Shown: piece after piece, positions 56,460 through 64,000 of the stretch
Layout of the letters: every line of letters starts with the position of its first letter
Numbering within the stretch: the stretch's first letter is position 1
NCBI RefSeq assembly: GCF_002355435.1
Contig: NZ_AP017313.1
Span: 5,828,001 to 5,892,000, forward strand
Length of the DNA: 64,000 nucleotides
Reading direction: 5' to 3'
DNA from: Mucilaginibacter gotjawali
GTDB lineage: Bacteria > Bacteroidota > Bacteroidia > Sphingobacteriales > Sphingobacteriaceae
The notes under the pieces: generated by a model
What the model was told of the DNA's origin: nothing
Database searches by the model: none
The model's input: the letters and a program-made list of their open reading frames with translations, nothing else
Made by a program: the position numbers and the translations under genes

Positions 56460-57863
56460 ATGCAGTATGATGTTATTGTTATAGGTTCGGGTCCGGGTGG
56501 CTATGTAGGTGCGATCCGTTGCGCACAGCTGGGTTTAAAAACAGCTATTATCGAAAAATACAGCACTTTAGGCGGTACCTGCCTTAATGTGGGCTGTATC
56601 CCCTCAAAGGCCCTGCTTGATTCATCTGAACATTATCATAACGCCGCGCATGCATTTGCAACCCATGGCATTCAACTGGATAATTTGAAGGTTGATTTTG
56701 GGCAGATGATCAAACGCAAACAGGAAGTGGTAAATGCTAATACCAGCGGCATTGCCTACCTGATGAAAAAGAATAAGATTGATACCTATTATGGGGTAGG
56801 TTCATTTAAAGATAAAAATACCATCACCATAAAAAAAGCGGATGGATCTGAACAAGAGATAACGGGCAAAAATATCATCATTGCAACTGGTTCAAAACCT
56901 TCGGCGCTGCCTTTTATTAAGGTTGATAAAAAACGAATTATTACCTCGACAGAAGCATTAACCCTCACCGAAATACCCAAGCATTTGGTATTGATTGGCG
57001 GCGGAGTAATCGGGCTGGAGCTGGGCTCGGTGTATGCGCGCCTGGGATCAAAAGTTTCGGTAATTGAGTTTATGGATTCCATTATCCCTACCATGGATAA
57101 AGCCCTGGGCCGCGAGCTGCAAAAGGTATTGCAAAAGCTTGGCATGGAATTCTACCTGGGCCATAAAGTAACCGGCGCCGCAGTAAAAGGAAAAGAAGTT
57201 ACCGTTACGTTTGACGACCCGAAAGGCGAAAAGAAAGAGCTAAAAGGCGATTATTGCCTGGTGGCCGTTGGCCGTGTTGCCTACACAGATGGTTTAGGAT
57301 TGGATAAGATAGGCATTACGGTAGAAGAACGTGGCCGCAAGATCACTGTTGACGAGCACCTGGAAACTTCAATAAAAGGCATTTACGCCATTGGCGACGT
57401 CATCAGGGGCGCTATGCTGGCACATAAGGCTGAAGACGAAGGGACCCTGGTTGCTGAAATTATTGCAGGCCAAAAACCGCATATCAATTATAACCTTATT
57501 CCGGGCGTTGTTTATACCTGGCCCGAAGTTGCAGCAGTTGGGCAAACCGAAGAGCAATTGAAAGAAAAAGGCGTTAAATACAAAGTGGGCTCATTCCCGT
57601 TCAAAGCAAGTGGCCGTGCCCGCGCCAGCGGCGATCTTGATGGTTTTGTAAAAGTTTTGGCTGATGCCGGCACTGATGAAATATTGGGCGTACACATGAT
57701 AGGCCCCCGCGCTGCAGACATGATAGCCGAAGCAGTTGTAGCAATGGAATACCGGGCTTCTGCCGAGGATGTTTCGCGCATGAGCCATGCACATCCTACC
57801 TATACTGAAGCTATGCGCGAGGCCTGCCTTGCTGCTACTGAAAACCGGGCTATCCATATCTAA
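56460..57863 (+). CDS. lpdA: Dihydrolipoyl dehydrogenase (E3)
   Basis: 467 residues. FAD-binding GSGPGGYVGAI at 9-19, the redox disulfide GGTCLNVGCIPSKAL with Cys41 and Cys46, NAD-binding GGGVIGLELGSVYARLG near 181-197, the second FAD motif IYAIGDVIRGAMLAHKAEDE, and the C-terminal HAHPTYTEA with the catalytic His-Glu pair. Complete and of standard length. It reoxidises lipoamide in pyruvate, 2-oxoglutarate or branched-chain dehydrogenase complexes. No E1 or E2 gene adjoins, so it serves complexes encoded elsewhere. Confidence 0.96.
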   Translation: MQYDVIVIGSGPGGYVGAIRCAQLGLKTAIIEKYSTLGGTCLNVGCIPSKALLDSSEHYHNAAHAFATHGIQLDNLKVDFGQMIKRKQEVVNANTSGIAYLMKKNKIDTYYGVGSFKDKNTITIKKADGSEQEITGKNIIIATGSKPSALPFIKVDKKRIITSTEALTLTEIPKHLVLIGGGVIGLELGSVYARLGSKVSVIEFMDSIIPTMDKALGRELQKVLQKLGMEFYLGHKVTGAAVKGKEVTVTFDDPKGEKKELKGDYCLVAVGRVAYTDGLGLDKIGITVEERGRKITVDEHLETSIKGIYAIGDVIRGAMLAHKAEDEGTLVAEIIAGQKPHINYNLIPGVVYTWPEVAAVGQTEEQLKEKGVKYKVGSFPFKASGRARASGDLDGFVKVLADAGTDEILGVHMIGPRAADMIAEAVVAMEYRASAEDVSRMSHAHPTYTEAMREACLAATENRAIHI

Positions 57864-57868
57864 AACCG

Positions 57869-57888
57869 CCGGAATTAATAAATTCCGG
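57869..57888. terminator. Hairpin after lpd and 615-base AT-rich spacer
   Basis: CCGGAATT and AATTCCGG pair across a 4-base loop, five bases after the lpd stop. The following 57889-58503 is very AT-rich with no gene recognised. It contains short runs of C and G near 58020-58070, and should hold the promoter of the cargo gene. Confidence 0.6.
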
Positions 57889-58503
57889 AGAGATATTTTG
57901 GTGGAATAATGTGTTTGTTTTCGAGACTATTTTAACAAGCACAACTACTTTTCAATTATTTTACACAGGCATGACCGTGTTTTATTTCTTTATTTTCGGT
58001 TGTTTTTATAGATAGTTATCCCCCCTCCGCCTCCAAAGGAAAAATTAAGGATAACCCCCCCGTCCTTTTTTACTTGAAAGAAACTCTTTTACTATTTATT
58101 TTAATGTTTATAAAATATGCCGATAAAGAATAAAACTGTAATTATTGTTTTAATTTTCTATTGATATTTTTAATATTATATACGTATGTTTCAAATATTT
58201 TTAATACTGGAAACATACGCAATAGAGGGCTTTTAAATACTGTTATATAAACATTTAAAAAGATGATAATAAGGTGTTTTAAGTACACTAAAGGAACCAA
58301 ACCAGCAGCATTGGCTTTTTATTTATTTTTTTATATTTGGAATAATCAGTTAATTAATATTACATTTATTAAAAAATAATAACCTTATTGATAAAGTTGC
58401 GTTATAATACAACATCAAAGGTTGTAATAACACTTACTGCAAATTTTTGATAAATTATTTATTGAACGGGCACTCATGGCGTATTTAATATCCGATATCT
58501 GCC

Positions 58504-61500
58504 ATGGAGAAGAAGCTAAACCCGCATGCTGCCGGCGTTTTAAAATTAGTTGTGCCGGCACTAATACTACTCATACTATTGACAGCAAATATCAGCGCTT
58601 GCGCTGCAACCGTTTATGATTGGACGGGCGCCTCAGGCACTGCCTGGACAACGCCGGGCAACTGGAAGGTAGGTGGCGTTGTGCAAACTGTCAACTATCC
58701 CGGCATCGCAACAACTGATATAGCCCAGATAGGTGTCACCTATTCTTTTACCAACCAGCCAACATTAAGTTCAGGCACAACAAACACGATAGCAAGCCTT
58801 ACTTTCGGCACTCAAAACAACACTACCCTCACGGTAAGCAGTGGAACACTAGCAGTTACGGGGGCTATTGTTCAAAACTCCAATAATGGTGGTAATATAA
58901 CAAGTACATTTACCGGTGCGGGCGCTATTACCTGCGGATCGCTGCAGGTAGGCAATGCCAATGTCTTCCCCCCGGTCCTTGCCGTCGATCAGACCGAAAT
59001 AATTTCAACTATTAACAGCCTACACATTACAGGTAATGTAACTGTCAATTCAACCGACTTTGGTGTGCTTTTCGTGGGCGTTGGATTTATCAATTCGATC
59101 TTTTCCCTGGAGGGGGTACAACTATAATTGATGGCACCCTGTTAACCGTAAATACCAATAGCGGCATATTGTCCCTCGTTTTTGCAACTCCCAAATTCAG
59201 CGTCGATATTCCTTCCGGATCAGCCTTGAGCCCAGTTTTACAACTAACAAATGCATCGCCCATCAATACCTCAAGCGTTGCCGGAAGCATTGATTTTTAT
59301 AATAATACCGGGGGTACGGGTACCAGCACTGTTTATTACAATGGCACAAGCCAGCAGGTATACGCCAATAGTACATCAAGCCTCGACAATAGCCCGCAAA
59401 CTTATCAATATCTCCAGCTAACAGGTTCAGGTACCAAAACAATTGATGCAGGCACATTAACTGTAGGCAGCGACCTGACGAGTTCCGCCACTACCGTTTT
59501 ATTTAGCACAAATAACACCACTGCAATCATTGGCGGTAACTGGACAAACAGCAGCGGTTTAACCCAGGGAAGCGGAAACTTTACCGTTTCAGGGTCATTG
59601 ACCAACAATTCAGGCGGCACACTAAATTTGGGCAGCGGAAACTTATCTATCGCTACCAACTATACCAACAACGTTGGGGGAATATATACGCAAAGTACGG
59701 GCACCACTTATTTTAACGGTTCAGGCGCCCAGGCACTGGTTGATAATAGCACCACCGGTACGTTATTTAAAGCGGTGGGGTTTAATGGTGGCGGGACATC
59801 TACCATGAGCGCGGGCACAAATAATATAAATTTTGCAGTTGCACCAACAGGTATTTTAACCATGTCAAACAGTTCAAAACTGGTAGCAGGCTCATCGTCC
59901 GCAGCATATCTAACTTTAAAGTCGGACACTACCGGTACCGCCACAGTAGCCAATATTCCCAGCGGCTGCTCAATCACAGGTTTTGTTACCGTGGAGCGCT
60001 TTGTACAGGGCAATAAAACTTTTGATGCGCTTACAAACCGGTGGGTGGGACGAAATTACCGATTATTGTCGTCTCCCGTTAATGAGGGCGTCGACCTTAG
60101 CGGAAACTACCCCTGTAGCCTTAATTACCTTGGCGCCAAAACAATAATAACCAACTGCACGTCTACCTATGCTACAACCGGCGGAAACCCCAGCCTTTAT
60201 TTATATAATGAGCATTATACACCGAGCAACGCCACCTTTACCAGCGGAAATTTTATTGGCGTAACCAATATAAGTAACTCCATAGCCAGCGGCACAATTA
60301 CGACAACAGATGCAGTTAACGGTTCGGCTAAAGTTTATGCAGGAGGTGGTTTTATGCTGTATTTCAGGGGCGACAATATTACACACCTGGCTGGCTCGCC
60401 TAATAAAACCACCTATCCGTATGTAGCGCCCGAAAGCGTTACTTTTAGTGCGACCGGCAATTTAAACCAGGGAAGCTATTCAGTTGTATCGTGGACCGGC
60501 TCTGCGGGTTTACTTTACACCACCAGCAACGCGGGCAACGCCGCTATACGCGGATATAACCTTGTTGGCAACCCATACCCGAGCTCAATAGACTGGAGCA
60601 CCTTCAGCAGTTCCAGCCCGTCTGCACCAATATATGGCAATAATGTAAACCCCACCATCTATATCCTTAACCCAAGCACCAGCAACTACGACAGCTATAA
60701 TGCTGTAACCGGTATTGCTACCGGCAGCGCCAGCAAAATTATACCCAGCGGGCAGGGCTTTTTTGTACAGGCCAATGCGGCTTCGCCAACGCTTACCTTT
60801 AATGAAAATGCAAAATCCAATACCGTAGTTACCGGCAGCAATTTACTAATGGGCTCACCGGCCGCGCAATCAGCCTATAATAGCTTCATGAAATTAGATT
60901 TAGTAAAAGATGCTGCCAATAGCGACGAAATAGTGATCGGTTTTAATTCATCGTCAACAACAAAATATGATCCAAATATTGATGCTGAATTTCTACCCGG
61001 TTTGGGATCATCGGAGTCGTTCGCCGGCATCAGCAGTGATAGTGTTCAAACCACGGTAAAATGGCTCCCTTTCCCTAAAAATGCATCAATGCAGGTTTTA
61101 AGATTATATGTATCTGTAAGAACAACAGGAACATATACCATTCAGCGTACCGCTTTTGAAGCTATACCCTCAATTTACGATGTATGGCTGTTGGATAAGT
61201 ATAAAAAAGACTCATTAGATATCAGGAATAATACAAGCTATGCTTTTGACGTTGCCCTAAGTGACTCGGCGAGTTTCGGCAGTAACCGTTTTGAGGTTAT
61301 TATCCGCCAAAACCCGGCATTGGGAGTCCATTTGTTAAGTTTCGCCGCAAGCAAAGTCACAGGTGGGTCTCAAATAGTTTGGACAACTGAGAATGAAGAG
61401 AATTACACCAACTTTACGGTTGAAAGAAGCGACGATGGTGGTACTAACTTCACTGTCCTCGGTGGCTGCGCGTCAAGCTCGACGGGCACCTATAGTTTTT

Positions 61501-61925
61501 TAGATAAAAACCCTCCCATAGCCCCCGATATGTACCGGTTAAAGATCGTGGATCTGAACGGCAACATAAGTTACTCCAATATAGTTACCCTTAACTACGG
61601 CAATTTAAAACCCCTTGCCGCAAATAATATTAATATTTACCCTAATCCATCAACCAGTATATTAAATTTAGCCATTGATCAAACAAACGGCACCGGGATC
61701 CCCGGTAGGTCTGCTTACCAAAACACTACCAACGTTGGCGCCGTTAATGCGGGGTATGATATTCAAATAATCAGCATTACAGGTGCTGTGGTGAAAAGCG
61801 CTGTATCCACAACAGCATCCTGGCAGGCTAATGTCAGTACTTTAACTCCCGGCACATACGTTATTAAAGTGGTAAACAACATGGATAAAAGCCTTGTTGG
61901 AAAAAGCACATTTATTAAAATGTGA
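58504..61925 (+). CDS. Large type IX cargo protein (type A sorting domain), frame broken once
   Basis: About 1140 residues when one T is restored in the T run near 59101-59104; the first open stretch then continues into FPGGGTTIIDGTLLTVNT and the rest in one frame. Signal peptide about 1-35 (ending SACAATVYDW). A Gly/Ser/Thr/Asn-rich beta-strand-repeat region (to about 480) includes GNWTNSSGLTQGSGNFTVSG-type modules. Then comes a Tyr/Pro-rich region with NRWVGRNYRLLSSPVNEG and, near the end, an Ig/fibronectin-like domain (TTENEENYTNFTVERSDDGG). It finishes with a type A sorting domain (NINIYPNPSTSILNLAI ... GTYVIKVVNNMDKSL). It should be a surface-attached adhesin or matrix protein. A paralogue follows. 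Confidence 0.85.
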
Positions 61926-62100
61926 TCAACACTGCAATGTTTTGAATTACATAATTGCATTAAAAAACACCTCCCGGATGTGCCCTTGGGGATTTATTCA
62001 TACAGATTGTGGAATAATGACACTCTGCTGTGGAAAATGTCTTAAAATTATTAATTAATAATATAATTTTACCGCCTATATTTGCTTCAATAAAAAACAC

Positions 62101-62122
62101 AAGCAGCTTTTCGCCTGCTTTT
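62101..62122 (+). terminator. Weak terminator after the first cargo gene
   Basis: AAGCAG/CTGCTT stem with a CTTTTCGC loop and four T. It lies about 175 bases past the cargo stop; the rest of the 299-base spacer is AT-rich with nothing else recognised. Confidence 0.5.
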
Positions 62123-62224
62123 CAACAAAAATACTGTTTGGCGTATTTTTTGCATAGCTATATCAGCATTGAGATAAATTATTGATTAGTAAAAAATTGA
62201 ACAGGGCCTTGATCACTTATTTAA

Positions 62225-64000
62225 ATGATTATGGTCGATCGGTTTTTACTAACTTTAATTATCGTCCTTGGGTGGTGTTCAACTCAAGCAGCTATAACCT
62301 TTGACTGGAAAGGAACGAGTACTACCTGGGCTGCATCAACCTCATGGACAGAAAATGGCGGAACGGGTGATTATCCCGGTTCAGGTGGCCGAACAACCGA
62401 TGTTGTTCGTTTTGGTATGTCAGGTACCTTTTCCAGTCAGCCCACACTTACTTCATCCATTACAATAGCCTCTATAGAATTTGGTGGCGGATACCAAACT
62501 GCGGGTACGCAGCTAACCGTGAATGGCGCTACGCTTACCGTTACTACCATAACCCAGGATATCAACACCACCAGCGGCGGCTTCACAATCTATGACTATT
62601 TACAGGGTACGGGAACTATAACTTGTACCAATATAAACGTTGGTAGTGGTTCAAGCACCTCTGGAACAAATAATTTTATGCTTTCAGATATCGCAACGCT
62701 CAATGTTTCAGGCAACGTAACGATCACAACAAATGCCAATATTCAAAACGGATGCGGCTTCAGGCTTGAAAGTGGTAATATGTACTTAACCGGACAGGTG
62801 ATTTTTAACAAATTAACAGGCATAAACGCTTCAAACTCGGCATATTTTACCATAAATACGGTAACCCAGTCAGGCGGCACTGCCACAACACCACATTTAT
62901 ATTTGTCCAATGCCAATCCACTCGGAACCATCCCAAGCCCTTACGCATCAGTAAATTTTTACGGAGACCATGGTGGCACCAGTACGGTAACCTATACCGC
63001 TGCAAGCCCCAAAATATACACAACCGCTACGGCGGGTTTTGGATCAGGCGGCGGCACAATTGATACAACCAAAGCAAGCTATGATTATTTAACCATACAG
63101 GGCTCGGGCACCGCGACCGTTGGCGGCAGCACTGTGGGCGCGTTAAAAGTAACGGGCGATTTAACTACTAACAGCCCGGTTACCTTTGCGCCGGCAGGTG
63201 CAAGCGCAACCAATACCTCAGTTGGTGGCAACTGGAATAATACTTCAACTGTAACCGGCGGTGCGGGTACTTTTGCCATTACCGGAAATGTTGCAAACTC
63301 AGGGCCGATGACGCTATCATCCGGAAACCTGGATGTGGGTAGCAGTCTTACCAATTCATCAACCATAACTGCGGGCAGCGGCAGTATCATCGTTGATGCC
63401 GGTTTATCAACTTCAGGTACATTAACGTTGTCGTCAGGGGCCTTAAAAGTTGGTGGCAATTATACAAACAGCGGAACTTTTACAGCCGGTACAGGAACGG
63501 TTTATTTTAACGGCGCATCAGCCCAGTCTCTTACCGACAACAGTTCGGCCGGCACTACCCTTAATAATTGCGACTTTAGCGGAGCCGGTACAAAAACATT
63601 ATCAGGAACCGGCAAATTTGCGGTTTCATCATCGGGTGTGCTGACCATGGAAGCAAGTACGACTTTGCAAACCGGCGGTATACTTACGCTCAATTCAGCC
63701 AGTACAGGTTCAGCAACAGTAGGCGCTATTCCATCAACTTCAAGTATCACCGGCACGGTGAATGTACAACGTTATATCAGCGGCGGCAGCAACACCTACC
63801 GCAGTTACCGGCTGTTGTCATCGCCGGTATACACAGCAACCTCTGGCTCAATTCATTATTCCGACCTTAGTTATCTGCCGTTATATTCGCCCATTACGGG
63901 CACGTTGGGAACAGGCGGAGGCATGACTAAAAGTGGAAATCCATCGATGTACCTGTACCGTGATAATATGGCTTTTACCAACAGCACCTTTAATACGGGC
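62225..64000 (+). CDS. Large type IX cargo-like protein, 3' end outside window
   Basis: The frame opens at the ATG at 62225 and stays open to the last base (592 codons). A signal peptide (MIMVDRFLLTLIIVLGWCST, then QAA) precedes ITFDWKGTSTTWAASTSWTE, which aligns with YDWTGASGTAWTTPGNW of the gene before it. The beta-strand-repeat region follows: GGNWNNTSTVTGGAGTFAIT, VGGNYTNSGTFTAGTGTVYF and others, each about 20-40 residues with Asn/Gly turns. Toward the window end NTYRSYRLLSSPVYTATSG matches the paralogue's RNYRLLSSPV segment. The C-terminal sorting domain lies beyond the window. It is a tandem paralogue and probably another surface protein. Confidence 0.85.
   Translation, partial: MIMVDRFLLTLIIVLGWCSTQAAITFDWKGTSTTWAASTSWTENGGTGDYPGSGGRTTDVVRFGMSGTFSSQPTLTSSITIASIEFGGGYQTAGTQLTVNGATLTVTTITQDINTTSGGFTIYDYLQGTGTITCTNINVGSGSSTSGTNNFMLSDIATLNVSGNVTITTNANIQNGCGFRLESGNMYLTGQVIFNKLTGINASNSAYFTINTVTQSGGTATTPHLYLSNANPLGTIPSPYASVNFYGDHGGTSTVTYTAASPKIYTTATAGFGSGGGTIDTTKASYDYLTIQGSGTATVGGSTVGALKVTGDLTTNSPVTFAPAGASATNTSVGGNWNNTSTVTGGAGTFAITGNVANSGPMTLSSGNLDVGSSLTNSSTITAGSGSIIVDAGLSTSGTLTLSSGALKVGGNYTNSGTFTAGTGTVYFNGASAQSLTDNSSAGTTLNNCDFSGAGTKTLSGTGKFAVSSSGVLTMEASTTLQTGGILTLNSASTGSATVGAIPSTSSITGTVNVQRYISGGSNTYRSYRLLSSPVYTATSGSIHYSDLSYLPLYSPITGTLGTGGGMTKSGNPSMYLYRDNMAFTNSTFNTG

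Noticed and set aside
62743..63756. Several long minus-strand open frames opposite the second cargo gene
   Set aside because: They are shadows created by the Gly/Ser/Thr-rich plus-strand codons; the plus frame is continuous and has a signal peptide.

Overview
The window looks like chromosomal DNA of a Bacteroidota bacterium of the Sphingobacteriaceae type (Mucilaginibacter/Pedobacter-like). I infer this from gene content, not from any search: a SusC/SusD pair with a divergent ECF sigma factor and FecR, type IX secretion sorting domains, OmpBB-type barrels, promoter -7 boxes of the form TAnnTTTG, and almost no Shine-Dalgarno leaders. No rRNA, CRISPR array, integrase or intact insertion sequence was seen.

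Layout. 1-5065: cell-envelope and unknown genes (DUF6515 fragment, secreted SGNH esterase, PepSY-like protein, an overlapping pair of membrane proteins). 5162-11334: a minus-strand operon for a PaoABC-type molybdenum aldehyde oxidoreductase with two consecutive molybdenum subunits. 11543-14329: a toxin-antitoxin islet (HigBA with a large palindromic operator, two decayed HigA copies around a MITE-like element, a PIN toxin pair, a GIY-YIG-like protein). 14537-22541: SDR plus AraC regulator, a TonB-dependent receptor, a prolyl oligopeptidase and an SGNH hydrolase. 22606-29702: secreted proteins, including a roughly 1307-residue NHL/cadherin-like type IX cargo, a CtpA protease and a CsbD-like protein. 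29890-32500: two OmpBB barrels, then two tandem tRNA-like genes, then an Lrp regulator. 32558-41818: Tex, an unrecognised secreted protein, ribokinase and the B12-dependent ribonucleotide reductase. 42362-51716: a SusCD nutrient-uptake locus with ECF sigma/FecR and a DUF2961 (GH172) enzyme. 51829-57863: small membrane proteins, a peroxiredoxin/AhpD pair, a PQQ-like lipoprotein, an antitoxin-like orphan and dihydrolipoyl dehydrogenase. 58504-64000: two tandem large type IX cargo proteins.

Most notable are two adjacent RNA genes (31558-31672, 31762-31872, minus strand). They fold as class II tRNAs of 111-115 nt with compensatory changes in the acceptor stem and variable arm, but share an invariant, odd anticodon arm carrying CACCUCCUU, the 16S anti-Shine-Dalgarno sequence.

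A caution: five otherwise normal genes are broken by seven single-base deletions, every one explainable as one base missing from a homopolymer run. This suggests a systematic sequencing error, so these genes are probably intact in the organism.
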